Position numbers and translations under genes: made by a program. Shown here one piece after another: positions 1-7,788 of a stretch of DNA of 64,000 nt (position 1 is the stretch's first letter; each line of letters starts with the position of its first letter). Source of the DNA: SZUA-309 sp965232595. Its GTDB lineage: Bacteria > Pseudomonadota > Gammaproteobacteria > Pseudomonadales > Azotimanducaceae. The stretch covers positions 2,666,001 to 2,730,000 of the forward strand of contig OZ246983.1 in NCBI GenBank assembly GCA_965232595.1, given 5' to 3'. A model generated the notes under the pieces. That model worked only from the letters and a program-made list of their open reading frames with translations, did no database searches and was not told the DNA's origin.

Positions 1-2
1 AG

Positions 3-296
3 CTGTGCGAGGGTCCACGGAGCCAGAACGACTACATCGAGCTGTCGCGGATCTTCCACGCGGTGCTGATCAGCAACGTGCGCCGGTTCAGTGGCCGTGA
101 TGAGGATGCTGCCCGGCGCTTCATCTCTCTGGTCGACGAGTTTTACGACCGGAACGTCAAGCTGATTATCTCGGCGGACGCGGAAATCGAGGATCTCTAC
201 GCGGGAGATCGGCTCCGGTTCGAGTTCGAACGGACCAAGAGCCGGCTGCTGGAGATGCAGTCCCATGACTATCTCGCCCGCTCGCACCTGCCCTGA
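3..296 (+). CDS. zapE: Cell division protein ZapE (AFG1-like ATPase), C-terminal part
   Basis: Only the last 97 codons are in the window; the gene begins upstream. The reading frame is open from base 3 and encodes the ZapE C-terminus, with the segments LCEGPRSQNDYIEL, LVDEFYDRNVKL and FEFERTKSRLLEMQS closely matching my memory of the enterobacterial protein. ZapE is a P-loop ATPase related to yeast Afg1 that acts at the Z-ring during late constriction; its ATPase core lies outside the window. Position just upstream of rplM-rpsI is the usual one in gammaproteobacteria. A short ATG/GTG-started version from base 63 is only an internal part of this frame. Confidence 0.9.
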   Translation: MCEGPRSQNDYIELSRIFHAVLISNVRRFSGRDEDAARRFISLVDEFYDRNVKLIISADAEIEDLYAGDRLRFEFERTKSRLLEMQSHDYLARSHLP

Positions 297-385
297 GCTC
301 GTTACCCCCTGCTGCCGGCCTGAAAGCCACGGTTTGCGGGCCTCTCCGCCGGGATCCGAGGCCCGGAACCGGTCTCAGGATTCTG

Positions 386-414
386 TTGTAAATGCCAGGG
401 CGCTCCGCTAAGAT
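386..414 (+). promoter_or_regulatory. Probable sigma-70 promoter of rplM-rpsI
   Basis: TTGTAA at 386-391 and TAAGAT at 409-414 are separated by 17 bases, a good sigma-70 arrangement. Transcription would start near 421 and leave a leader of about 110 bases before rplM, containing an AT-rich stretch around 465-485. In enterobacteria L13 is known to repress its own leader; whether this leader does the same cannot be read from the sequence. Confidence 0.55.
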
Positions 415-531
415 TCGCGCTCCCAAAATTCCGGCCCCCGCATCTGGCGCCGGGATGTGCGAAAAACCTATAAATTAGAAAGACCTAGGCGCTTCCGGAG
501 CGTCTCGGCCAACAGAACAAGACACCACCAC

Positions 532-960
532 ATGAAGACTGTGAGCACCCGTCCGCAAGACGTCGACCGCACCTGGTTCGTCGTGGACGCCGAAAACAAG
601 ACGCTGGGCCGGCTGGCAACCGAGATTGCCCACCGCCTCCGCGGCAAGCACAAGCCCGAATACACCCCGCACGTGGACACCGGCGATTACATCGTGGTGG
701 TGAATGCCGAGAAGGTCCGGGTAACGGGCAACAAGTTCAACGACAAGATGTACTACCGCCACAGTGGCTACCCGGGCGGCATCAAGGAGATGAACTTCAA
801 GGACATGCAGGACCGGCACCCGGAGCGCATCGTCGAAAAGGCAGTGAAGGGCATGCTGCCGAAGAACCCGCTCGGTCGGGCCATGTTCAAGAAGCTGAAG
901 GTGTATTCCGGTGCCGAGCACCCGCACGCCGCGCAGCAACCCCAACCCCTGGAAATCTGA
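532..960 (+). CDS. rplM: 50S ribosomal protein L13
   Basis: 142-residue large-subunit protein, the same length as in E. coli. Conserved blocks are GKTLGRLATEIA, RGKHKPEYTPHVDTGDYI, AEKVRVTGNK and AVKGMLPKNPLGRAMFKKLKVY, ending in HAAQQPQ. The frame is open further upstream (to 457), but the ATG at 532 gives the family N-terminus MKT, so it is preferred. First gene of an rplM-rpsI operon, with 18 bases to rpsI. L13 binds 23S rRNA early in 50S assembly. Confidence 0.97.
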   Translation: MKTVSTRPQDVDRTWFVVDAENKTLGRLATEIAHRLRGKHKPEYTPHVDTGDYIVVVNAEKVRVTGNKFNDKMYYRHSGYPGGIKEMNFKDMQDRHPERIVEKAVKGMLPKNPLGRAMFKKLKVYSGAEHPHAAQQPQPLEI

Positions 961-978
961 TAAAGGAACCGGAAGGGC

Positions 979-1362
979 ATGCAGAATTACGGAACCGGTC
1001 GCCGCAAGACCTCAGCTGCCAGAGTGTTCATCACGCCGGGCAGCGGCAACATCTCGGTAAACAACGCTCCGCTCGACCAGTACTTCGGTCGGGAAACGGC
1101 GCGGATGATTGTCCGCCAGCCGCTGGAAGTTGCAGAAGTTACCGATAAGTTCGACGTCAAAGTCACCGTTCGCGGCGGCGGCAACTCCGGCCAGGCGGGC
1201 GCTATCCGCCACGGCATCGCCAGAGCGCTGGTCGAGCAGGACGAAAACCTGCGCGTGCCGCTGCGCCGAGCCGGATTCCTGACCCGGGATGCCCGGGAGG
1301 TTGAGCGCAAGAAGGTTGGCCTGAGAAAGGCGCGCAAGCGTCCTCAGTTCTCCAAGCGCTGA
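979..1362 (+). CDS. rpsI: 30S ribosomal protein S9
   Basis: 127 residues with the S9 hallmarks: YGTGRRKTSAARVFI at the N-terminus, YFGRETARM, RGGGNSGQAGAIRHGIARAL, and the basic tail VGLRKARKRPQFSKR that reaches the P-site tRNA. The ATG follows a purine-rich ribosome site (AAAGGAACCGGAAGGG). Co-transcribed with rplM. Confidence 0.97.
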   Translation: MQNYGTGRRKTSAARVFITPGSGNISVNNAPLDQYFGRETARMIVRQPLEVAEVTDKFDVKVTVRGGGNSGQAGAIRHGIARALVEQDENLRVPLRRAGFLTRDAREVERKKVGLRKARKRPQFSKR

Positions 1363-1400
1363 TTGGTTCGTGCCGATCGCTACGGCGGTCGTGGTCGTGT

Positions 1401-1430
1401 TTGCTCGCGTGTGAGGAGAGGCGTGAGCAA
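1401..1430 (+). repeat. Inverted repeat between rpsI and petA
   Basis: TTGCTCGCG (1401-1409) can pair with CGTGAGCAA (1422-1430) over nine positions with one G-U pair and a 12-base loop. No T-run follows, so it is not a standard terminator. It could be an mRNA-stability or partial termination element between the ribosomal and cytochrome genes; function unknown. Confidence 0.3.
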
Positions 1431-1587
1431 GCTCTGACGGAAGGCGCGGGTCGGCCTTGATCTGTTCGACCATCTGATCGTCCTTCAGCTCGAAAAAATA
1501 AGCCTCCAGTTGATCCGAAACCACCGGGTTGGTGGGCGAGATATGTTAAACTGGGGCGTTTTTCAACAATTGCGGGAGCAAGAAGCT

Positions 1588-2250
1588 GTGAGCAGCAGCG
1601 GTCCAGATACCCCTTCGACTGATCAGTCAGATCCCGGCCCGAAAAGCATCGACAAAACGGGCTTCAACAAGCAGCGACGTTACTTCCTCATCGGCGCCAC
1701 TTCCGTGGTCGGCGGCGTAGGCGTGGTCGGTGCTGCGGTTCCCTTCGTCGCTTCCTGGATGCCCTCGGCGAAAGCCCGAGCGCTGGGTGCGCCGATCACC
1801 ATCGACATCTCCAAGCTGCAGCCTGGCGAGATGCTCGGTCCGGTGCCGGCCTGGCGTGGTCAGCCGGTGTTCGTCATCTATCGCAAACCGGAAGCCATCG
1901 AGGTTCTCGAGCAGCAGACGGAAGACCTGGCGGATCCGGATTCCGAAAACCAGGACATGCAACCGTCCTACGCCCAGAACCCGTGGCGTTCCAAGCGCCC
2001 GGAAATCGGCGTTTACGTTGGTCTCTGTACTCACCTCGGCTGCTCGCCGAAGTTCCACGGCGAAGTGCAGCCGGAGCCGTTCGACGAGAACTGGCAGGGT
2101 GGCTTCTTCTGTCCCTGCCATGGCTCCAAGTTCGATATGGCTGGCAGGGTGACCAAAGGCGTTCCCGCGCCGGACAACCTGCCCGTGCCGCCTTATCAGT
2201 TCCTGAGTGACAACGTCATCCAGGTTGGCGTAGACGAGGAGACGGCGTAA
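1588..2250 (+). CDS. petA: Ubiquinol-cytochrome c reductase, Rieske iron-sulfur subunit
   Basis: 220 residues from a GTG preceded by GGGAG at a 9-base spacing; the frame is open upstream to 1510 but that part has no family likeness. A KQRRYFLIG segment followed by a hydrophobic stretch is the Tat-type membrane anchor typical of Rieske proteins. Cluster-binding boxes CTHLGC (about residues 147-152) and CPCHGS (about 175-180) hold the two Cys, two His and the disulfide pair. It carries electrons from ubiquinol to cytochrome c1 in the bc1 complex. Overlaps petB by one base (TAATG), so the two are translationally coupled. Confidence 0.96.
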   Translation: MSSSGPDTPSTDQSDPGPKSIDKTGFNKQRRYFLIGATSVVGGVGVVGAAVPFVASWMPSAKARALGAPITIDISKLQPGEMLGPVPAWRGQPVFVIYRKPEAIEVLEQQTEDLADPDSENQDMQPSYAQNPWRSKRPEIGVYVGLCTHLGCSPKFHGEVQPEPFDENWQGGFFCPCHGSKFDMAGRVTKGVPAPDNLPVPPYQFLSDNVIQVGVDEETA

Positions 2251-3536
2251 TGGCAGAGCAGAACGCAAGCCCGGAAGGCCCCGGCAAGATGGAGAAGATG
2301 TGGTCTGATGCCATCGGCTGGGTGGATGAGCGCTTCCCGCTCACCGAAACCTTCGAATACCACATGTCGAAGTACTACGCGCCGAAGAACTTCAACTTCT
2401 GGTACTACTTCGGCGTGCTGTCCATGGTGGTGCTGGTCATTCAGCTGGTCACCGGCATCTGGCTCACCATGAGCTACTCACCGGCCACGGCGTTTGCCTC
2501 GGTCGAGTACATCATGCGGGATGTGGAGTACGGCTGGCTGCTTCGCTATCTGCACTCCACGGGGGCGTCGGCCTTCTTCGTGGTCGTCTACCTGCACATG
2601 TTCCGCGGCATGATGTACGGCTCCTACCGCAAGCCCAGGGAGCTGCTCTGGATCATCGGCATGGCGATTTTCGCTGTCCTGATCATCGAGGGCTTTGCCG
2701 GTTACCTGCTGCCCTGGGGCAACATGTCCTTCTGGGCCGGCCAGGTGATCGTCTCGCTGGTTGGTGCCATTCCGATCATCGGTCCGGACCTGATGGAGTG
2801 GGTCCGTGGTGACTTCCTGATGTCGGACATCACCCTGAACCGCTTCTTCGCGCTGCACGTCGTCGCCTTGCCGCTGATCCTGGTGATGCTGGTGTTCGTG
2901 CACATCGTCGCCCTCCATCACGTTGGCTCCAACAACCCGGACGGCGTCGAGATCAAGCAGCACAAGGATGAGAACGGCATCCCGCTCGACGGCATTCAGT
3001 TCCACCCCTACTACACCATCGGCCACGACCTGCCGGCCATCGCCATGTTCCTGATCTTCTTCTGCGCCGTGGTCTTCTTCGCGCCGGAGATGGGTGGGTA
3101 CTTCATCGAGAAGCCGAACTTCGAGGCGGCCAACCCACTGAAGACGCCGGAGCACATCGCCCCGGTCTGGTACTACACGCCGTTCTACGCGATGCTGCGC
3201 GCCGCAACGTACCCGCTGTTCGGCCTCGACGCCAAGTTCTGGGGCTTCGTGGTCATGGCCGGCGCCATCGTCATCCCGTTTGCGCTGCCCTGGCTCGATC
3301 GCTCGCCGGTCAAGTCGATCCGCTACAAAGGCATGATCTCCAAATTCATGCTCGGGCTGTTCGTCGTGACCTTCTTCGTGCTCGGCTACCTGGGCACCAT
3401 CGCCCCGTCGGAGATCGCCACCCTGATCGCTCAGATCGGCACGGCCATCTACTTCGCCTACTTCATGCTCATGCCCTGGTACACCAGGGTCGAGAAGACG
3501 AAGCCGGTCCCGGACCGGATAACGACGTCGCATTAG
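2250..3536 (+). CDS. petB: Ubiquinol-cytochrome c reductase, cytochrome b subunit
   Basis: 428 residues, eight or more hydrophobic segments. Haem-binding histidines are in LRYLHSTGASAFFVVVYLHMFRG and FFALHVVALPLI/VFVHIVALHHVGSNNP, on the second and fourth helices. The Qo-site motif reads PVWY instead of the mitochondrial PEWY; PVWY is known for beta- and gammaproteobacteria, so it is normal here. The start shares a base with the petA stop. The protein is the membrane core of complex III, with both quinone sites. Confidence 0.97.
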   Translation: MAEQNASPEGPGKMEKMWSDAIGWVDERFPLTETFEYHMSKYYAPKNFNFWYYFGVLSMVVLVIQLVTGIWLTMSYSPATAFASVEYIMRDVEYGWLLRYLHSTGASAFFVVVYLHMFRGMMYGSYRKPRELLWIIGMAIFAVLIIEGFAGYLLPWGNMSFWAGQVIVSLVGAIPIIGPDLMEWVRGDFLMSDITLNRFFALHVVALPLILVMLVFVHIVALHHVGSNNPDGVEIKQHKDENGIPLDGIQFHPYYTIGHDLPAIAMFLIFFCAVVFFAPEMGGYFIEKPNFEAANPLKTPEHIAPVWYYTPFYAMLRAATYPLFGLDAKFWGFVVMAGAIVIPFALPWLDRSPVKSIRYKGMISKFMLGLFVVTFFVLGYLGTIAPSEIATLIAQIGTAIYFAYFMLMPWYTRVEKTKPVPDRITTSH

Positions 3537-3552
3537 GGTAGGGGCAGTGAGC

Positions 3553-4374
3553 ATGCAAAGCGTAAAGAAGAACATGAAAAACGTCAGACAAGTGCTGGTC
3601 CGATCCCTGATGATCGCGGCTCTGTTGCCGGGCGCGGCGTTTGCTGCCAGCAGCAGCAACTGGCCCATGGAGCCGATGGATCCGAACCTGCAGGATCTGC
3701 CCTCGCTGCAGAACGGCTGGAAGCTCTACGTCAACTACTGCCTGGGCTGCCATTCGCTGGAGTATCAGCGCTACGAGCGCACGGCGGACGATCTCGGCGT
3801 GCCGCACGACATCGCCCTGGAGCAGCTGGTGTTTACCGGCCAGAAGATCGGCGAGCACATGACCACGGCCATGCAGCCGGATCTGGCCAAAGAGTGGTTC
3901 GGCGCGCCGCCGCCGGATCTCACCATGGTTGCCCGCACCCGTGGCGAAGAGTGGCTCTACAACTACCTGAAGACCTTCTACATCGACGAGTCCCGGCCTT
4001 TCGGCGTCAACAACAAGGTGTTCCCCAACGTCGGCATGCCGAACGTGCTGGCGGAGCTGCAGGGCGTGCAGCGGTCAGCCTGCGTGCAGATGCCGAAGAT
4101 TGCTGACAATGGCGGCGAGATGCGCGATCCGTTGACGGGCGCGCCGATCACCGAAGAGCGTTGTGGGCAACTGGTGGTCGACGAAGGTACCGGCAGCATG
4201 AGTGCCGAGGAGTTCGATCAGGCGATTTACGACATCGCGAACTTCCTCTACTACACCGGCGAGCCGAGCAGGCTGGAACGCCATCGCACCGGTGTTTACG
4301 TAATCCTGTTTCTCGTGATCCTCTACGTCTTCACCTTCCTGCTGGGCCGTGAGTTCCAGAAGGACGTTAAGTAG
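3553..4374 (+). CDS. petC: Ubiquinol-cytochrome c reductase, cytochrome c1 subunit
   Basis: About 273 residues. A signal peptide ends near GAAFA, one haem c site CLGCH lies near residue 60, and the C-terminus is a single membrane helix (VYVILFLVILYVFTFLL) followed by a basic tail, the normal c1 topology. Start choice: an in-frame GTG at 3547 lies only two bases after GGGG, whereas the ATG at 3553 has 8 bases to the same ribosome site, so 3553 is preferred. Third gene of petABC, 16 bases after petB. Confidence 0.94.
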   Translation: MQSVKKNMKNVRQVLVRSLMIAALLPGAAFAASSSNWPMEPMDPNLQDLPSLQNGWKLYVNYCLGCHSLEYQRYERTADDLGVPHDIALEQLVFTGQKIGEHMTTAMQPDLAKEWFGAPPPDLTMVARTRGEEWLYNYLKTFYIDESRPFGVNNKVFPNVGMPNVLAELQGVQRSACVQMPKIADNGGEMRDPLTGAPITEERCGQLVVDEGTGSMSAEEFDQAIYDIANFLYYTGEPSRLERHRTGVYVILFLVILYVFTFLLGREFQKDVK

Positions 4375-4521
4375 GCGGTTCGACGCAGGAAAAAAACGGG
4401 GCAACCTGATGGCGGCGTGACTGCGCGCCGCCGGGCTGAGCGCAACACCCGCTGATCACACATTTTCCAATTGCCGGCGCGCCCGCGTCGGCACCATCGA
4501 AGAGACTTCCATAGGTTTAGC

Positions 4522-5154
4522 ATGAGCGTAGTGACAAAACGATCTTCCATGACGCTGTTCTCGGACGCACGCGATCAGTACTCGCATCGGGTGAGAATGG
4601 TGCTGGCAGAGAAAGGTGTGACGGTGGACATCGTCGACGTGGATCCGTCGAACAAGCCGGAAGATCTAGCGGAGATCAACCCTTACAACAGCCTGCCCAC
4701 GCTGCTGGATCGCGACCTGGTGCTCTACGAGGCGAACGTGATCATGGAGTACCTGGACGAGCGCTTCCCGCACCCGCCGTTGCTGCCTGTGTATCCGGTT
4801 CAGCGCGCGCTGTCGCGCCTCTGGATCACCCGGGTCGAGCGGGAGTGGAGCGGACGTCTCGATGTGCTGATGGCTGGTAAAGGCAGAGAGACGGTGCTCA
4901 CCAAGGCCCGCAAAGAGCTGCGCGAAAGCATCATCAGCATCGCGCCGATCTTCGCCGAGAAGCCGTTCTTCATGAACGAAGAGTTCACGCTGGTGGACTG
5001 CTGCGTCGCGCCGATCCTCTGGCGCCTGAAAGAGGTGGATATCAACCTGCCTGAGAAGTCGACCCGACCGCTGCAGAAGTACATGCAGATGATCTTCGAG
5101 CGGGATGGCTTTCGTGCCAGCCTCACCGAGACCGAACTGGAAATGCGCGAGTAG
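4522..5154 (+). CDS. sspA: Stringent starvation protein A (GST-fold RNA polymerase-associated factor)
   Basis: 210 residues from the ATG at 4522, which gives the family N-terminus (KRSSMTLFSD). GST-like thioredoxin fold with QYSHRVRMVLAEKGV, the segment YLDERFPHPPLLPVYP holding the conserved PHP surface used for RNA polymerase contact, and a C-terminal helical half with FTLVDCCVAPILWRL. SspA acts as a sigma-70-dependent transcription co-factor in stress and starvation. Followed by sspB after 3 bases, as in most gammaproteobacteria. The ribosome site is weak. Confidence 0.94.
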   Translation: MSVVTKRSSMTLFSDARDQYSHRVRMVLAEKGVTVDIVDVDPSNKPEDLAEINPYNSLPTLLDRDLVLYEANVIMEYLDERFPHPPLLPVYPVQRALSRLWITRVEREWSGRLDVLMAGKGRETVLTKARKELRESIISIAPIFAEKPFFMNEEFTLVDCCVAPILWRLKEVDINLPEKSTRPLQKYMQMIFERDGFRASLTETELEMRE

Positions 5155-5157
5155 CGC

Positions 5158-5565
5158 GTGACCCAGCTGCCCAAGCGCCCCTATCTGCTGCGGGCGCTCT
5201 ACGACTGGATCGTCGACAGCGAGCTGACCCCGTACCTGCTGGTGACCGTGGACGATGCCTCCGTGCAGGTGCCGGAGGAGTATGTCAGCGAAGGCAAGAT
5301 CGTTCTGAACGTCTCGCCCATGGCGGTTCGGGAGCTGGATCTCGGCCAGGAAGCAGTGACTTTTTCCGGCCGTTTCGGCGGGCGGCCGTTTCCGATCCAC
5401 GTGCCCATGGCCAGCATTCAGGCGATCTACGCCAAAGAAACCGGCGAGGGCATGATGTTCGAACCTGAGAGCATAGAGCCCGAGCCAACACCTCCGGATG
5501 ACGGCTCACCCGACCCGGGTGCGGACTCGTCAGCACCAGGAAGTCATCTGAAAGTCGTCAAGTAG
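5158..5565 (+). CDS. sspB: ClpXP protease specificity-enhancing factor SspB
   Basis: 135 residues from GTG. The globular substrate-binding domain (PYLLRALYDWIVDSELTPYLLV ... VLNVSPMAVRELDLG ... FSGRFGG) is followed by an acidic, flexible tail and the ClpX-docking end SHLKVVK. SspB ties ssrA-tagged peptides from stalled ribosomes to ClpXP. Its last 8 bases overlap the 3' end of yraN on the other strand. Confidence 0.95.
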   Translation: MTQLPKRPYLLRALYDWIVDSELTPYLLVTVDDASVQVPEEYVSEGKIVLNVSPMAVRELDLGQEAVTFSGRFGGRPFPIHVPMASIQAIYAKETGEGMMFEPESIEPEPTPPDDGSPDPGADSSAPGSHLKVVK

Positions 5566-5920
5566 CGTCGAACGCACTTCTGATCCACTTAAGGCTCGGA
5601 TCCGACTCCGGGCCCGACAGCGAAACCACATCGAAACGACAGGGTGAGTGCCGGTAAGCGGCGTGCCGCCCGAGCCAGCTTGCGGCCGCACGGCTGAGTC
5701 GACGCTGCTTCTGCCGGGTCACGCTGGCCCGGCCGTCACCCCAGCGATTGCTGGCCCGATAGCGAACCTCGACGAAAACGATGGTGCCCCCCTCCCGGCA
5801 GACCAGATCAAGCTCACCGAAGCGGCGACGGAAGTTCCTGTCGAGGGTGATCAGCCCGTGCCGGTTGAGATGTGCCTGCGCGCAGGCCTCGGCCCAGCTG
5901 CCCTTAGCCCCTGTGCTCAG
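5558..5920 (-). CDS. yraN: YraN family (UPF0102) nuclease-fold protein, probable CTG start
   Basis: 120 residues with the UPF0102 core: KGSWAEACAQAHLNRHGL, FGELDLVCREGGTIVFVEVRYR and CRFDVVSLSG...LKWIRSAF. This is a restriction-endonuclease-like fold of unknown cellular role. The frame holds no ATG, GTG or TTG between the previous in-frame stop and the conserved region, so it is easily missed. A CTG at 5920-5918 sits 7 bases after GGAG and overlaps the lpoA stop as CTGA, exactly like the ATGA couplings elsewhere in this window. Its product length fits the family. A sequencing error or a rarer start is the alternative. Its end overlaps sspB by 8 bases. Confidence 0.82.
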   Translation of the reverse strand: MSTGAKGSWAEACAQAHLNRHGLITLDRNFRRRFGELDLVCREGGTIVFVEVRYRASNRWGDGRASVTRQKQRRLSRAAASWLGRHAAYRHSPCRFDVVSLSGPESDPSLKWIRSAFDAT

Positions 5921-7788
5921 TCGTCGGCTCCGGCGCCGATCAGGATTGCGGAGCCGCGCACTTTCCCGCCGGAGATCACGCCCCAGGCGAGCTCTCTGCT
6001 GATCCGTCCGTCCGCTTGTCTGCGCAACAGGCCGGTGCTGCCGGCGAGCATCAGCTCGCCCTCCGGATCAAGGCGCTCTGCCACCCTGAACGCATCGGAC
6101 CCGAGAGCGATGAGCGACGCGAACGGGTTGTTGGCAAGGTCGAACGGCTGCGCCAGATCGCTGAACACCGGGTCACCGGCCAGGAAGTAAGGCAGCTCGC
6201 TGACGTGGAAGCCACCCAGCTCGCTCAGGCTGCCCGGTCGGGCCCGGCGGGTGGTCTGGGAGCTGGCGTAGACGGGCAGATGGCTGGCGAAGTGAAACCT
6301 CAGCGCCGGCACCAGCGCGTTGGCCTCTGTGTTGTCGATCAGCGCGATCACCGCGTCGACGTCCTCACGAGCGCGAGGCAGAAACTCGAGCTCCTCACCC
6401 AGCAGCCTGGCCAGCTCGTCCCGGCGATCCTGGCTGCCGGCCACATGCATGGCCGCGCCGACGGACTCGGTGATCGTGCGCAGGTCGGTGAACGGCTGCA
6501 CGGTCAGCTCCAGGGTCTGACCCTGACTGTGCTCGCTGAGGGTGCGGCGCGCGCGCAGGGACCAGTCGTCGTAGTTGTGAAACAGCAGCGCCCGCGAGAC
6601 CCCGTCCGCTGCCAGCCTTCGCGCAATGGTCCTGGCCTCGTCTTCAATGGCGAGCCCGAGCTGGTTGAAGCCCATGGCCATCGGGGCGTCCGCATCCAGG
6701 TAGTTCAAGGCCAGCACCGGAATCTCCGGGTTCAGCCCGCTCAGCTCAGTAACGGCCGGCTTCTGCAGGGGGCCGACGATCAGATCCGCGCCGTCAGCCA
6801 GAACCCGCTCGTAAAGAACGGCTACCGGTTCAGCGGCGGTGTCGTAAACGCTGAGCGTCAGCCAGTCGGCGGCTTGCGCGGTCAGGCTGGCAGCGATGAA
6901 TCCGTCCCGCACCGATTCGCCGGCACGAGCCAGCGGCCCGGAGAGCGGCAGCAGCAGGGCGACATGAGTGGGCGTTGCTTCCTGCTCGAGCAAGCGGCTG
7001 ACTGCGCTCGGCGGGATGAGTGCCGCCGGATGCTCCGGGTGCTGGCGCAACCAGCTGCGGACGGCATCGCGGCTGTCCGCGCGGGAGAAGGGTGAGACGG
7101 TTGCCTGCTGCAGGCTCCGCCAGCCCGGCAGGTGTCTGAGCGCCTGTTCGGTCTGTCGGCGCTGAGGGCTGCTGCCGGTGAGGCTCAGCGAGCGATTGAG
7201 CAGCTGCCAGATCTGCTCGTTGTAGTCCGGATTGTCGCCCGCTGCCGCGACCAGATCCTCAAGCGCGCAGTCGATGTCGCCTGCCGCTTCGCACAGCGCG
7301 CTGGAGACGTGCAGGGCCCTGGGCGTCCGGCGGGCGTCGTAGGGCACCGCCTCCAGGGCCAGGCCCGCGGCGGTCAGATCGCCGCGCTGAACGGCGAGGG
7401 TGGCGGTCAGCAGATGGTAGTCAGGGAGCAGCTCCTCTGCCAGCCAGCCGGGTTCGAGCAGGCTGTAGGCGCGCTCAGCGCCTGCAAAGTCGGCAGCCAT
7501 CCGCATCGTTTCCTCGGCCGAGCCCTCGGATGGTACGGCGGGTACTTCCAGGTACGCCCAGGCAGCTTCCAGGTAGAGCGCTGCCGCCTCGTCCGCCGGG
7601 GCGCTTGCCGCCTGCTGCATCAGCGCCGCGGCGGTGGCGGAGGTTTCAGGCGCTGGGCTGGGTGTGGTCGGTTCGCTCGGGGTGCTGGTCGCGCAGGCCT
7701 GCAGCACTGAGATCAGGAGGCCGCAGCAGACCAGGGCAAGCGCTCGGGGCTTCCCGTTCGCAGGGTGGATGTGTTTACTCTTGTGCAT
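5917..7788 (-). CDS. lpoA: LpoA/LppC-family outer-membrane lipoprotein, activator of PBP1A
   Basis: 623 residues from ATG. The N-terminus ends in a lipobox (LLISVLQAC, Cys near residue 32), so the mature protein is lipidated. The N-terminal half is alanine-rich and TPR-like; the C-terminal half has the LppC periplasmic-binding-protein fold (HVALLLPLSGPLARAGESVRDGFIAA, VGPLQKPAVTEL, VLALNYLD, DAVIALIDN). LpoA spans the periplasm to stimulate peptidoglycan transpeptidation by PBP1A. An in-frame TTG at 7797 is another possible start. The ATG lies on the same CATG as the start of divergent rsmI. Followed by yraN with a CTGA overlap. Confidence 0.9.
   Translation of the reverse strand: MHKSKHIHPANGKPRALALVCCGLLISVLQACATSTPSEPTTPSPAPETSATAAALMQQAASAPADEAAALYLEAAWAYLEVPAVPSEGSAEETMRMAADFAGAERAYSLLEPGWLAEELLPDYHLLTATLAVQRGDLTAAGLALEAVPYDARRTPRALHVSSALCEAAGDIDCALEDLVAAAGDNPDYNEQIWQLLNRSLSLTGSSPQRRQTEQALRHLPGWRSLQQATVSPFSRADSRDAVRSWLRQHPEHPAALIPPSAVSRLLEQEATPTHVALLLPLSGPLARAGESVRDGFIAASLTAQAADWLTLSVYDTAAEPVAVLYERVLADGADLIVGPLQKPAVTELSGLNPEIPVLALNYLDADAPMAMGFNQLGLAIEDEARTIARRLAADGVSRALLFHNYDDWSLRARRTLSEHSQGQTLELTVQPFTDLRTITESVGAAMHVAGSQDRRDELARLLGEELEFLPRAREDVDAVIALIDNTEANALVPALRFHFASHLPVYASSQTTRRARPGSLSELGGFHVSELPYFLAGDPVFSDLAQPFDLANNPFASLIALGSDAFRVAERLDPEGELMLAGSTGLLRRQADGRISRELAWGVISGGKVRGSAILIGAGADD

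Noticed and set aside
1510..1552. Possible petA promoter (TTGATC and TATGTT/TTAAAC)
   Set aside because: The boxes do not give acceptable spacing for sigma-70; not called.
3121..3210. PVWY in place of PEWY in cytochrome b
   Set aside because: Known normal Qo-motif variant of beta- and gammaproteobacteria.
4411..4432. GGCGGCG/CGCCGCC hairpin after petC
   Set aside because: Stable stem but no T-run on either strand next to it, so not called a terminator.
5648..6190. Plus-strand open frame across yraN/lpoA
   Set aside because: No family likeness; it is a GC-rich antisense shadow of the yraN and lpoA genes, both of which have clear conserved motifs.
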